Positions 16,918-25,481 of a stretch of DNA of 64,000 nucleotides are shown piece after piece. This DNA is from JAAYCI01 sp031551695. Its GTDB lineage: Bacteria > Bacillota > Clostridia > Oscillospirales > Ruminococcaceae. A model generated the notes under the pieces. The model did no database searches, was not told the origin of the DNA, and saw only the letters and a list, made by a program, of their open reading frames with translations. The DNA lies in the NCBI GenBank assembly GCA_031551695.1, contig JAVBNG010000006.1:1-64000 (forward strand). The letters run 5' to 3'. Position numbers and translations under genes: made by a program. Every line of letters starts with the position of its first letter. Within the stretch, counting starts at the first letter, position 1.

Positions 16918-18099
16918 GTGAAAGTTGCCATTTTTACGGAGTACTATTTTCCTTATATCAGCGGTGTAGTGACACATATCAAGACGCTGAAAGAGGGGCT
17001 GGAAGCACAGGGCCACGAAGTGCTGATTGTGACGCTGGACCCCAAGGGCAAGCGGCATTATATGAAGGATAATATCCTGTATTGCCCGGCGCTGGAAGTG
17101 AAAAAACTGTACGGATACGGTGTGGCAAACCCCATCAATATGCGGCGTATGGTGATTCTGGAGGCCTTTGCACCAGACATTATTCACATGCACACTGAGT
17201 TCACGATGGGAATATTCGCAAATTTTGCTGCAAAGCGCATGAAGGTGCCCACGGTGTATACGTTGCACACCATGTACGACGATTACCTGTTTTATGTGTT
17301 GCCGAACCGAACCCCTGCCCGCATGAAGAATATGGCAAAGCCAATCGCCCATTCCTACATCCGGCGTGTGGCAAACACTGCCACGGAAGTGATTGGGCCA
17401 TCGCACAAGGTGGTGGATTATTTGCACCGGTGCGGCGTGAAGCGGCACATCAACATTGTGCCGAACACCGTGGACATGCACGATTTTTTGCCGGAAAATA
17501 TCAGTAAGGCGGATATTGCGGCCTGGAAAAGCAAACTGGGTATCAAGGAAAACGATGTGGCGGTGGCCTTTGTGGGCCGGCTGGGAAAAGAAAAAAGCAT
17601 TGATGTGCTGATCGATTATTTTACCCTGTGCTTTCGCGGGGAAGAGCAGTTCAAGCTGTTTATTGCGGGGGACGGCCCGGAGCTTGATGAATTGAACCAC
17701 CTGGTGCGGCGGCTGAAAATGGAAAGCCAGATTAAGCTGCTGGGCCGTGTGGAGCACGAGCAGGTGCCGGCGTTTTACGGCGCGTGCGATTTGTTTGCCA
17801 CGGCAAGCCTGACGGAGATGAATTCTATTTCCATGATTGAAGCGAATGCGGCGGGCCTTTATGTGGCGCAGCGGCTGGATATTTTGAACCGGGACCAGAT
17901 CCACTCCGGCGAAAACGGCGATGTGTACACAAACTCCGAGGAGTTCAACGTCATTTTACGGGAGTACGCGAAACTGGACAAAAAGGGGAGGACGGCGCGC
18001 AAGGCACAGGTTTCCGCCTTTGCACAACGCTATGGCCCGAAGGAATTTACAGAGGCCATCATGAACGTGTACAACCGGGCGATTTACGAATACAAGTAA
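16918..18099 (+). CDS. Glycosyltransferase, GT4 family
   Basis: A two-Rossmann GT-B fold enzyme of 393 aa, probably transferring a sugar from a nucleotide donor to a lipid or surface acceptor. N-terminal EYYFPYISGVVTHI is the acceptor-side GGV-like loop. PNTVDMHDFLPEN, FVGRLGKEKSIDVLID and the donor-side SLTEMNSISMIEANAAG are the GT4 blocks; the usual TQG triplet of the last block is Asn-Ser-Ile here. GTG 16918 is chosen because GGAGG at 16906-16910 gives spacing of 7. It resembles diacylglycerol glucosyltransferases of Bacillota, but the acceptor cannot be assigned. It ends at a strong terminator. Confidence 0.85.
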   Translation: MKVAIFTEYYFPYISGVVTHIKTLKEGLEAQGHEVLIVTLDPKGKRHYMKDNILYCPALEVKKLYGYGVANPINMRRMVILEAFAPDIIHMHTEFTMGIFANFAAKRMKVPTVYTLHTMYDDYLFYVLPNRTPARMKNMAKPIAHSYIRRVANTATEVIGPSHKVVDYLHRCGVKRHINIVPNTVDMHDFLPENISKADIAAWKSKLGIKENDVAVAFVGRLGKEKSIDVLIDYFTLCFRGEEQFKLFIAGDGPELDELNHLVRRLKMESQIKLLGRVEHEQVPAFYGACDLFATASLTEMNSISMIEANAAGLYVAQRLDILNRDQIHSGENGDVYTNSEEFNVILREYAKLDKKGRTARKAQVSAFAQRYGPKEFTEAIMNVYNRAIYEYK

Positions 18100-18131
18100 C
18101 TTATGCTCGTTCATGTGGTGCCCAATACTTG

Positions 18132-18177
18132 AAAAAAATCCACCGGCAGGGAATGTCCCCCCGGTGGATTTTTTATT
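18132..18177. terminator. Bidirectional terminator between the glycosyltransferase and yerC
   Basis: The arms TCCACCGG and CCGGTGGA form the stem, with an A7 run on the left and TTTTTT on the right, between two convergent genes. It should serve both strands. Confidence 0.85.
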
Positions 18178-18186
18178 AAAATGCAA

Positions 18187-18477
18187 TTACTTGATGCGGT
18201 CCACCGCTTTGCGGTACCCGCCGCCGCCGTACTGAATGCAGCGGTTGATGCGGCTGATGGTGGCCGTGCTGATTTTCACCTCGCCTACAATTTGTTCGTA
18301 GGTGTGGCCTTCAAGCAACATGCGCGCGGCTTTGAAACGCTGGGTCATGTCGGCCAGCTCTTTCATGGTGCAGAGGTCCTCGAAAAAATCAAGGCATTCC
18401 TCTTCGGTCTCCAGTGAAAGAATGGCCGCAAACAGCGCTTTTGTGTCCTCGTCGTGCTTGAAAGTCCTGTCAGCCAT
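18187..18477 (-). CDS. TrpR-like protein, YerC/YecD family
   Basis: A 96-residue protein with the Trp-repressor fold. The helix-turn-helix is in the second half: QRFKAARMLLEGHTYEQIVGEVKISTATISRINRC. It starts with ATG directly downstream of tsf (3-base gap), so it is the last gene of an rpsB-tsf-yerC transcript. In other Bacillota yerC is usually elsewhere, and its regulon is poorly known. Ligand binding by analogy with TrpR is not supported by anything visible here. Confidence 0.9.
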   Translation of the reverse strand: MADRTFKHDEDTKALFAAILSLETEEECLDFFEDLCTMKELADMTQRFKAARMLLEGHTYEQIVGEVKISTATISRINRCIQYGGGGYRKAVDRIK

Positions 18478-18480
18478 AAT

Positions 18481-19383
18481 TTATTTCATCATTCCCGCAA
18501 CTTCGGCCGCAAAGTCGTCGCTGCGTTTTTCCAGGCCTTCGCCCTTTTCAAAGCGCGCGAAGGAGAGGATTTTAATGTCGCCGCCAAGGGCTTTCGCCGT
18601 GTCGGCCACGTACTGGGAAATGGTGATGTCGTTATCTTTTACGAATTTCTGCTCCAGCAGGCAGTTGGTCTCGTAGTATTTTTTCACGCGGCCCGCCACC
18701 ATTTTTTCAGCGATGGCTTCGGGCTTGCCTTCCTTGATTGCCTGCGCTTTCAAAATTTCTTTTTCTTTCTCCAGCACTTCCGCCGGCACGTCGTTCTGCG
18801 ACAGGTACAGCGGGTTTTCCGCCGCAATGTGCATGGCGATGTCCTTGGCAAAGGTTTGGAACTCCGGCTTCGCGGCAATTTCGTCACTGGTGTCGAATTT
18901 CACCAGAATGCCGTGGCTGCCGCCGCCGTGCACGTAAGAGGCAACCTTGCCGTCGAAGCGCTCGAAACGGCGGATCTTCAAATTCTCGCCAATGACGAGA
19001 ATCTTTTCGCGCAGTTCGTCCGCCACGGTGGAAGCGCCCATTTTCAGGTTCATCAAATCATCCACGGTTTTCGGGTTGTCCTTGATAACGACGTCGGCAA
19101 GGTCCTTTACGAAAGTGCGGAAGCCTTCATTTTTCGCCACGAAGTCGGTTTCAGAGTTCACCTCTACCACGCAGCCCGCGTCGCCGGCGGTGCAGGCGTG
19201 CACAATGCCCTCGGACGCGATGCGCCCGGCTTTTTTATTCGCGGCGGCAAGGCCGCTTTCACGCAGCAGTTCAGCGGCGCGCTCCATGTCGCCGTTTGCC
19301 TCGGTAAGGACTTTTTTGCAGTCCATCATGCCGCAGCCGGTGCGCTCGCGCAGTGTTTTTACATCTTGTGCGGTAAAAGCCAT
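18481..19383 (-). CDS. tsf: Translation elongation factor Ts
   Basis: EF-Ts regenerates EF-Tu-GTP by nucleotide exchange. The N-terminal UBA-like domain with TAQDVKTLRERTGCGMMDCKK and the core segment VEVNSETDFVAKNEGF with the TDFV contact are present. It is 300 aa. It follows rpsB by 48 bases on the minus strand, the standard rpsB-tsf pairing, but pyrH-frr, the usual next genes, are about 18 kb away in the opposite orientation. Confidence 0.97.
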   Translation of the reverse strand: MAFTAQDVKTLRERTGCGMMDCKKVLTEANGDMERAAELLRESGLAAANKKAGRIASEGIVHACTAGDAGCVVEVNSETDFVAKNEGFRTFVKDLADVVIKDNPKTVDDLMNLKMGASTVADELREKILVIGENLKIRRFERFDGKVASYVHGGGSHGILVKFDTSDEIAAKPEFQTFAKDIAMHIAAENPLYLSQNDVPAEVLEKEKEILKAQAIKEGKPEAIAEKMVAGRVKKYYETNCLLEQKFVKDNDITISQYVADTAKALGGDIKILSFARFEKGEGLEKRSDDFAAEVAGMMK

Positions 19384-19431
19384 ATATATTCCTCTTTCCT
19401 TGGTTATTATGTTACGTTGTGGTACGATGGA

Positions 19432-20178
19432 TTACGCCTCGGCGGCAGCGGGCAGGGCGTCTTCACCCTGTTCGGCTTCGGGTTCATCCATTTGCTCGCC
19501 CTGGCGGCCTTCGATGATGGCGTCGGCCATGGTGGCGGAAATGAGGCGCACGGCGCGGATGGCGTCGTCGTTGCCGGGGATAACATAATCGATCTCATCG
19601 GGGTCGCAGTTGGTGTCTACGATGGCCACGATGGGGATGTGCAGTTTGCGGGCTTCCGCCACGGCGATGCGTTCCTTGCGCGGGTCCACAATGAACAGCG
19701 CCTTGGGCAGTTCGCCCATGTTTTTTACGCCCCCAAGGAATTTTTCAAGCTTTTCGATCTCGAGCTCCAGCTTGATAACTTCCTTTTTGGGCAGCATATC
19801 GAAGGTGCCGTCTTCACTCATTTTACGCAGCTGTTCCAGCCGGTCGATACGGCGGCGGATGGTGCGGAAGTTGGTGAGCATGCCGCCCAGCCAGCGGGCG
19901 TTCACGTAGGGCATGCCGCAGCGGGTGGCCTCTTCGCGCACACTCTCCTGCGCCTGCTTTTTTGTGCCCACAAACAGCAGCATGCCGCCGTCGGTGGAAA
20001 GGTCGCGCACAAAATTGTATGCAGTATCAACCATTTTCACGGTTTTCTGCAGGTCGATGATGTAGATGCCGTTGCGCTCGGTGAAGATGTAACGGCCCAT
20101 CTTCGGGTTCCAGCGGCGGGTTTGGTGGCCGAAGTGCACACCGGCCTCGAGAAGTTGTTTCATAGATACGACTGCCAT
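19432..20178 (-). CDS. rpsB: 30S ribosomal protein S2
   Basis: S2 of the small subunit (248 aa). It has the N-terminal MKQLLEAGVHFGHQTRRWNPKM signature, a middle DPRKERIAVAEARKL and late IPVAIVDTNCDPD-type segments (PIVAIVDTNCDPDEIDYVIP). The frame is open to 20352, but ATG 20178, preceded by GGAGG with 7-base spacing, is the family start. The C-terminus is acidic (EPEAEQGEDALPAAAEA). Transcription very likely begins at the consensus-like promoter at 20300-20328, giving a leader of about 115 bases. Confidence 0.97.
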   Translation of the reverse strand: MAVVSMKQLLEAGVHFGHQTRRWNPKMGRYIFTERNGIYIIDLQKTVKMVDTAYNFVRDLSTDGGMLLFVGTKKQAQESVREEATRCGMPYVNARWLGGMLTNFRTIRRRIDRLEQLRKMSEDGTFDMLPKKEVIKLELEIEKLEKFLGGVKNMGELPKALFIVDPRKERIAVAEARKLHIPIVAIVDTNCDPDEIDYVIPGNDDAIRAVRLISATMADAIIEGRQGEQMDEPEAEQGEDALPAAAEA

Positions 20179-20299
20179 TTTTTTGCCTCCAAATTTTTGT
20201 TTTTGCCTCCGCATTGCGCAAGGGGCTGTTTTCACAAAAAGCGCTGAAACGCGAATTTTGCACACGAAAACACATGCAATGCGTGTGTATTGCCAAGCA

Positions 20300-20328
20300 A
20301 GTATATCACAAACAGAAAGCCGGCGCAA
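20300..20328 (-). promoter_or_regulatory. rpsB: rpsB-tsf-yerC promoter
   Basis: On the minus strand: TTGCGC (-35, 20323-20328), a 17-base spacer, then TATACT (-10, 20300-20305) preceded by TGA, an extended -10. The transcription start should be near 20293. Confidence 0.75.
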
Positions 20329-20538
20329 GAGGTGGTTTTGCCTTTTGCGCAAAAGCTTATCTAAGATGCATTGATAACTGCACCTGTTGCCCCTGCCGCC
20401 GCGCGGCGTGGCGTTTCTTTCTGTTGGGATAATCTTGCTTAACAGTGTTGATTATACAACATTCGGCAGGAAAGTGCACATTTTTTTCGAAAGGGAGCTT
20501 TCCGCCGCAAAAACGCGTGCCCAAAAGCGCCTGCGCGG

Positions 20539-20567
20539 TTGACAAAACACGGCTTTGGCTTTACCAT
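20539..20567 (+). promoter_or_regulatory. Promoter of the PFK-hprK gene run
   Basis: A consensus TTGACA (20539-20544), 17-base spacer, then TACCAT (20562-20567). The leader to ATG 20637 would be about 63 bases. Confidence 0.55.
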
Positions 20568-20636
20568 TGATGATAGGATTTTACTGTATATAAAGGAAAA
20601 AAGCCGAAAATCTGTATGGCAAAGGAGACCCGGCAT

Positions 20637-21713
20637 ATGAAAAAACGAGTGGGGATTTTGACCTCCGGTGGGGATTGCCCCGGCCTGAACGCCACCATCC
20701 GCGGCGCGGCGAAGGCATTGTATGAACGCATGGGCCAAAGCGTAGAGATTGTTGGCGTGAAAAACGGTTTTGCCGGGCTGATCAAGAATGAGTCCACTGA
20801 GATGAACGAGTGGGATTTTTCAAACCTGCTCACCCGCGGAGGCACCATTTTGGGCACCCAGCGCACGCCTTTTTCCATGATGCGCGTGATTGAGGCCGAC
20901 GGTGTGGACAAGGTTGCCAGCATGAAGCGCAACTATGGCAGCATGGGCCTAGATGTTCTGCTGTGCCTTGGCGGGAACGGCACCCACAAAACGGCAAACA
21001 TGCTTTGCGAAGAAGGGCTAAACATCATCGGCCTGCCCAAGACCATCGACAACGATATCTGGGGCACGGACGTGACCTTCGGCTTTCACACAGCCGTAGA
21101 TATTGCCACCGAGGTGATAGACCGCATCCATACAACCGCCTCCAGCCACCGGCGGGTCATGGTGATTGAGCTGATGGGCAACAAGGCCGGCTGGCTTACA
21201 CTGTACAGCGGCATTGCCGGTGGCGCGGACATCATCCTGATTCCGGAGATGCCGTACCATTTGGAGCATGTGCTGGAAGCCATTGAAAAGCGCAATGCGG
21301 CGGGCAAAAGTTTCTCCATCATCGCCGTGGCCGAAGGCGCGTTCAGCGCCGAGGAGGCCAAGCTGAAGCGCAAGGAATGGGCGGCCATGCGCAGTGAGGC
21401 TGGTACAGTGGGCATTTCGTCCATTTTGGCGCGGGATATTGAACAGGCCACCGGATTTGAAACGCGCGTGGCCGTGCCGGGGCATATCCAGCGGGGCGGC
21501 ACGCCCTCGGCCTATGACCGCATTTTGGCCACCCAGTTTGGCACCTTTGCGGCAAAGCTGGTGGAAAATGACCAGTACGGCGTGACCGTTGCGATGAAAA
21601 ACAACGAAGTGGTGGCAAACCCGCTGAAAGATGTGGCGGGGAAAACAAAGCAGGTGTGCGACGACTGCGATCTTTTAAAGGTTGCACGGCGCATGGGGCT
21701 TTCATTGGGATAA
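20637..21713 (+). CDS. 6-phosphofructokinase, mixed-substrate (possibly PPi-dependent) type
   Basis: Phosphorylates fructose 6-phosphate in glycolysis. It is 358 aa with N-terminal GILTSGGDCPGLNA. The donor-site loop reads GGNGT (residues 112-116), and the catalytic segment PKTIDND (134-140) carries Lys where ATP-dependent E. coli PfkA has Gly124. In this superfamily Lys at that position goes with PPi use and Gly at position 104 with ATP use, so donor preference is uncertain. A second PFK with ATP-type residues lies at 29069. ATG 20637 is chosen over 20616 because AAAGGAG (20621-20627) sits 9 bases upstream. hprK follows after 54 bases. Confidence 0.88.
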   Translation: MKKRVGILTSGGDCPGLNATIRGAAKALYERMGQSVEIVGVKNGFAGLIKNESTEMNEWDFSNLLTRGGTILGTQRTPFSMMRVIEADGVDKVASMKRNYGSMGLDVLLCLGGNGTHKTANMLCEEGLNIIGLPKTIDNDIWGTDVTFGFHTAVDIATEVIDRIHTTASSHRRVMVIELMGNKAGWLTLYSGIAGGADIILIPEMPYHLEHVLEAIEKRNAAGKSFSIIAVAEGAFSAEEAKLKRKEWAAMRSEAGTVGISSILARDIEQATGFETRVAVPGHIQRGGTPSAYDRILATQFGTFAAKLVENDQYGVTVAMKNNEVVANPLKDVAGKTKQVCDDCDLLKVARRMGLSLG

Positions 21714-21767
21714 AGAGGCGGGTGTAAACACCGAGACCAACAAACCAAGGCGCAGAAAGGCGGCATT

Positions 21768-22721
21768 ATGGCGGGATTCTCTGTTACACTGAAAAAATTG
21801 GCGGACCAGCTGAAGTTGGAGACCCTGTATACACATACGGATCTTGCGGACATTCTGATTACCACGGTGGAGGTGAACCGCCCGGGCCTGCTGTTGTGTG
21901 GCTACCGCGATTTTTTCGAGGCCGAGCGAATGCAGATTTTGGGCAACGCGGAACGGGGCTATCTTGCCGAATGCCCGCCGGAAAAGCGCCGCCGCCGCCT
22001 GAAAGACCTGTTTAAGGCAAAGCCTCCGTGTATCGTTATTTCACGCGGGGCTGAACCGTTTGAAGAAATGCTGGAATTTGCAAAAGAGTTCAGTGTTCCG
22101 GTGCTGCGCACCCAGGAATCGACGTCCAGCTTTATGCACGGCACGGTGTCAATTTTGGCGGTGGACCTGGCCCCCCGTGTGACGCGCCACGGCGTGCTGG
22201 TGGAGGTGTACGGCGAGGGCATTTTGCTGCTGGGGGAAAGCGGCGTGGGCAAAAGTGAGGCCGCCGTGGAGCTGTTGAAGCGCGGCCACCGTCTGATTGC
22301 GGACGACGCCGTGGAACTGCGCCGCGTGTCCGACCGTACCATCGTGGGCCAAGCGCCGGAAAATATCCGCCATTTCATCGAGCTGCGGGGCATCGGCATC
22401 ATCAATGTGAACCGCGTGTTCGGCACCGGTGCCGTGAAAAACACGGAAAAGATCGACCTGGTCATTGAGCTGGAGCTTTGGGACAAGCAGAAAAACTATA
22501 ACCGCACGGGCCTTGAAAACAACATGATGGATATCATGGGGCTGAAGGTGCCGCTTCTGGTCATTCCGGTGATGCCCGGGCGCAACCTTGCCATTATCAT
22601 TGAGATCGCGGCCATCAACAACCGCCAAAAGGCGATGGGCTACAACGCCGCCCGGGACCTTTTGGGGCAGCTTGGTCTTCAAAACGACATAGAAACAACC
22701 AATGAAGCTGTAATGCTATAA
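21768..22721 (+). CDS. hprK: HPr kinase/phosphorylase
   Basis: Bifunctional sensor that phosphorylates Ser46 of HPr when glycolytic intermediates are high and removes the phosphate when they are low; it drives CcpA-type catabolite control. The N-terminal domain is followed by the catalytic domain with STSSFMHG, the P-loop GESGVGKS, RLIADDAVELRR and the family signature IELRGIGIINV. It is 317 aa. Its place directly after a PFK gene is apt, since fructose bisphosphate activates the kinase in characterised members. Confidence 0.96.
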   Translation: MAGFSVTLKKLADQLKLETLYTHTDLADILITTVEVNRPGLLLCGYRDFFEAERMQILGNAERGYLAECPPEKRRRRLKDLFKAKPPCIVISRGAEPFEEMLEFAKEFSVPVLRTQESTSSFMHGTVSILAVDLAPRVTRHGVLVEVYGEGILLLGESGVGKSEAAVELLKRGHRLIADDAVELRRVSDRTIVGQAPENIRHFIELRGIGIINVNRVFGTGAVKNTEKIDLVIELELWDKQKNYNRTGLENNMMDIMGLKVPLLVIPVMPGRNLAIIIEIAAINNRQKAMGYNAARDLLGQLGLQNDIETTNEAVML

Positions 22722-22796
22722 TGCCTTACATGATGGCAGGGCAGGGCAGTGCACGTACATCCAACATACCAAACGAAAGAGAGTACCCCGCACATT

Positions 22797-23561
22797 TTGA
22801 AGCTGATTGCAGACCTGCACACGCACACACTGGTGTCGAACCACGCGTTTTCCACCGTAAACGAACTTTGCATCGAGGCCGCGCGCCAGGGGCTGCGGGC
22901 GCTGGCCGTTACCGACCATGGCGTGGCCATGCCGGACGCGCCGCACAAATGGTATTTCAACACGTTCCGCCGCATGCCGCACATCGTGAACGGCGGCTTC
23001 CTGCTTTTAAAAGGGGTGGAGGCCAACGTGGTGGACCGGGACGGCAATTTGGATATGGACCCGCAACTGCTGAAAAAACTGGATTGGGTGATCGCGTCCA
23101 TCCATCAAACATTGAACGAGCCCGCCACCGAAGAGGAAACCACCCGCATGTGGCTGAACGTGGCCGAAAATCCGCTGGTGGATATGATCGGCCACCCGGA
23201 GCAGCGGCAGTTCCCCTTTGACCACGTCCGCGTGGCTAAGGCGTTTGGCCGGAACAACAAAGTGGTGGAGATCAACTGCGCGTCGCCAAAGGCGCGGCCG
23301 GGCAACGAGGAGGTGCTGCGTGCCTTTGCCCAGTGCTGCAAGGCGGAAGGCGTAAAGGTGGCCGTCACGTCCGACGCCCATTCCATGTATAATTTAGCGG
23401 ACAAACAATGGGGCGTGTCGTTTTTGGAGGAGATTGGCTATCCGGAGGAACTGGTAGTGAACTCTTCCATGGGCCGCCTTTCCACAGAGTTGCGCCAGCG
23501 CGGTAAGCCCGCCGCCGAAAGCCTGCTGCTGCTGAACGGGACCGGCCGTGCCCATATTTGA
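22797..23561 (+). CDS. PHP-domain phosphatase, YcdX-like
   Basis: Metal-dependent phosphoesterase of the PHP superfamily. The metal ligands are in DLHTHTLVSNHAF, VTDHGVAMP, GVEANVVD, ASIHQ, IGHPEQRQFPFD and the late TSDAHSMYNL. The substrate is not known from the sequence. The frame is open from GTG 22749, but the homologous N-terminus (KLIADLHTHT) begins at TTG 22797 (254 aa); the nearest purine-rich site, AAGAGAG at 22777-22783, is somewhat far. It lies between hprK and murB, a common clostridial neighbourhood. Confidence 0.85.
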   Translation: MKLIADLHTHTLVSNHAFSTVNELCIEAARQGLRALAVTDHGVAMPDAPHKWYFNTFRRMPHIVNGGFLLLKGVEANVVDRDGNLDMDPQLLKKLDWVIASIHQTLNEPATEEETTRMWLNVAENPLVDMIGHPEQRQFPFDHVRVAKAFGRNNKVVEINCASPKARPGNEEVLRAFAQCCKAEGVKVAVTSDAHSMYNLADKQWGVSFLEEIGYPEELVVNSSMGRLSTELRQRGKPAAESLLLLNGTGRAHI

Positions 23562-23590
23562 CCTTACAGAAAAACGGGGTGACGCAACGA

Positions 23591-24493
23591 ATGGACCCAT
23601 TGGAACAACTGATTACCGCCCTGCGGGAGCACGGCGTTTATTTTAACGAAAATGAACCCCTAAAAAAGCACACCAGCTTTAAAATTGGCGGGCCCGCCGC
23701 CATTTTGTGCGAGCCGCAAAGGGTGGAAGAACTGACAGACGCCCTCCAGGCGGCAAAAGCTGCCGGCGTGCGGGTGTATATTTTGGGCAACGGCACCAAT
23801 GTATTGTTCCGGGACGAGGGCTTTGCCGGCATGGTGGTAAAAATGCGCGGCGAGTTTGAGGACGTGTTGGTGGACGGCGACGAGATCACCACCGGGTGCG
23901 GGGCGCTGCTTTCCCGCGTATGCATCGCGGCAAAAAACGCGGCGCTTACGGGGCTGGAGTTCGCCTACGGCATTCCCGGGGGTGTTGGCGGTGCGGTGTA
24001 CATGAACGCCGGGGCCTACGGCGGCGAAATGGTGGACGTGCTGCAAAGTGTGGATTGCCTGTGCGAAGACGGCAAAATTTACACATTACAGGCGGGCGAA
24101 TTGGCCCTCGGATACCGGAAATCGGTGTTCCAAACGAACCGGTGTGTTATTTTAAACGCCAAATACAAGCTGCGGCCGGGCAACGCGGCCGAAATTGAAG
24201 CCAAAATGAACGCGAACCTCACCAGCCGAAACGAAAAACAGCCGGTGGAAATGCCCAGTGCCGGCAGCGCCTTCAAACGGCCACAAGGCGCCTTTGCCGC
24301 CGCGCTGATCGACCAGAGCGGCCTGCGGGGCTACCGTGTGGGCGGCGCGGCCATCAGCGAAAAGCACTGTGGCTTCATCGTGAACCTGGGTGGGGCCACC
24401 TGCGCGGACGTTTTGCAGCTAGCGGACGAAGTGGCAAAAATTGTTGAAGTGAAAACGGGCTACAAACTGGAAAAAGAGATACGGGTGGTTTGA
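23591..24493 (+). CDS. murB: UDP-N-acetylenolpyruvoylglucosamine reductase
   Basis: FAD- and NADPH-dependent reduction that yields UDP-N-acetylmuramic acid for peptidoglycan. FAD-binding blocks HTSFKIGGPA, LGNGTNVLFRDEGF and GIPGGVGGAVYMNAGAYGGE are present; the catalytic Ser is in MPSAGSAFKRPQG. It is 300 aa from ATG 23591, which has GGGGTGA 8 bases upstream (the frame extends to 23558). It is the short type II MurB lacking the extra C-terminal insert of E. coli. whiA begins 7 bases after the stop; rapZ and yvcK, often between these two genes, are absent here. Confidence 0.96.
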   Translation: MDPLEQLITALREHGVYFNENEPLKKHTSFKIGGPAAILCEPQRVEELTDALQAAKAAGVRVYILGNGTNVLFRDEGFAGMVVKMRGEFEDVLVDGDEITTGCGALLSRVCIAAKNAALTGLEFAYGIPGGVGGAVYMNAGAYGGEMVDVLQSVDCLCEDGKIYTLQAGELALGYRKSVFQTNRCVILNAKYKLRPGNAAEIEAKMNANLTSRNEKQPVEMPSAGSAFKRPQGAFAAALIDQSGLRGYRVGGAAISEKHCGFIVNLGGATCADVLQLADEVAKIVEVKTGYKLEKEIRVV

Positions 24494-24500
24494 GGAAACG

Positions 24501-25412
24501 ATGAGTTTTTCACTGCAGGTGAAGCGGGAAATCTGCGCCCAGCATTTCGACGGCCCGTGCTGCACCACGGCCGCCTGCTACGGCCTTGCCTGCTTTGCCC
24601 GCCGGTTCGACAGGGGTGGCCTGAAGCTGTCCACCGAAAGCGCTTTCATTGCCCAGTGGGCAAAGCAAGTGTTTGGCGAAGCGGGCATTGACGGCAAGGT
24701 GTTTGTGCGCGGAAAGACCGGCGGTTACGAATATGCCGTTACCAACGCGTTTGAGGTGGAAAAGGTGTTCGCGCTGCTGGGCCATTCGTCGGACGAAACC
24801 CAGTTGCGCATCCACACGGACAATTTTTTGTGCGACGGCTGCCTGCGCGCCTTTGTGGCGGCGGCATTTTTGGCCGGCGGTACCATGGTGAACCCGGAGA
24901 AGGGCTATGCCCTGGAGTTTGTGACGGCGCGCCACGGTGTGGCGGCGGATTTCGCCGCCCTTTTGGGGGCCAACGGCATGGAGCCGCGCCTTGCCGCGCG
25001 AAGCGGCACCAATGTGGTGTATTTCCGCGCCAGCGAGCAGATTGAAGACCTGCTGACGCTGATGGGAGCGCAGAAGGCGACGCTGGAGATCATCGGGCGC
25101 AAGGTGTATAAGGACCATCGCAACCGCGCCAACCGCATCACCAACTGCGAGACGGCCAACATCGATAAGGCCGTGGCCGCCAGCAAAGACGTGCTGCTGG
25201 CCATCCAGAGGCTTGAAGCGGCGGGGGCCATGGCAAGCCTGCCGGAAGGCGTGCAGCAGGCTGCCGTTTTGCGCAAGGCACACCCGGATTTGACCCTGGC
25301 GGAGCTGGTGGAGCTTAGCGGCAACACGGTGAGCAAACCGGGGCTGAGCCACCGGTTTGCCAAAATAAAGGAAAAAGCGAAAGAGCTGGGCGGCGCAAAA
25401 GATGCCGACTGA
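24501..25412 (+). CDS. whiA: DNA-binding protein WhiA
   Basis: WhiA (303 aa) combines an N-terminal LAGLIDADG-like homing-endonuclease fold, without catalytic residues, with a C-terminal helix-turn-helix. It acts as a cell-division or sporulation-related DNA-binding factor in Gram-positive bacteria. Visible blocks are MSFSLQVKREIC at the start, FLAGGTMVNPEKGYALEF, and NRITNCETANIDKAV before the C-terminal LAELVELSGNTVSKPGLSHRFAKI. It is tightly packed after murB and 69 bases before dnaE. Confidence 0.95.
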   Translation: MSFSLQVKREICAQHFDGPCCTTAACYGLACFARRFDRGGLKLSTESAFIAQWAKQVFGEAGIDGKVFVRGKTGGYEYAVTNAFEVEKVFALLGHSSDETQLRIHTDNFLCDGCLRAFVAAAFLAGGTMVNPEKGYALEFVTARHGVAADFAALLGANGMEPRLAARSGTNVVYFRASEQIEDLLTLMGAQKATLEIIGRKVYKDHRNRANRITNCETANIDKAVAASKDVLLAIQRLEAAGAMASLPEGVQQAAVLRKAHPDLTLAELVELSGNTVSKPGLSHRFAKIKEKAKELGGAKDAD

Positions 25413-25481
25413 GCTGGATTTTCAGGCTAGCATGAATGCACAAGCACGGAGGAGCAATCCACGAAAGACCACGGAGAGCCC

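Larger units (their letters stand above)
20179..20636. other. Long divergent control region between rpsB and the first PFK gene
   Basis: This 458-base gap has no supportable gene. It holds the rpsB leader (20179-20293), in which GGAGGCAAAAA occurs twice on the minus strand (20181-20190 and 20201-20210, the proximal copy being the real Shine-Dalgarno). It also holds the rpsB promoter, a possible second minus-strand -10 (TATAAT, 20450-20455), a self-complementary CTTTTGCGCAAAAG near 20341-20354, and the plus-strand promoter at 20539-20567. I see nothing else in it. Confidence 0.6.

Noticed and set aside
18454..20247. 597-residue plus-strand ORF
   Set aside because: Antisense to tsf and rpsB, which are certain; it arises from codon bias (His/Val/Gly-rich shadow) and has no ribosome-binding site or family match.
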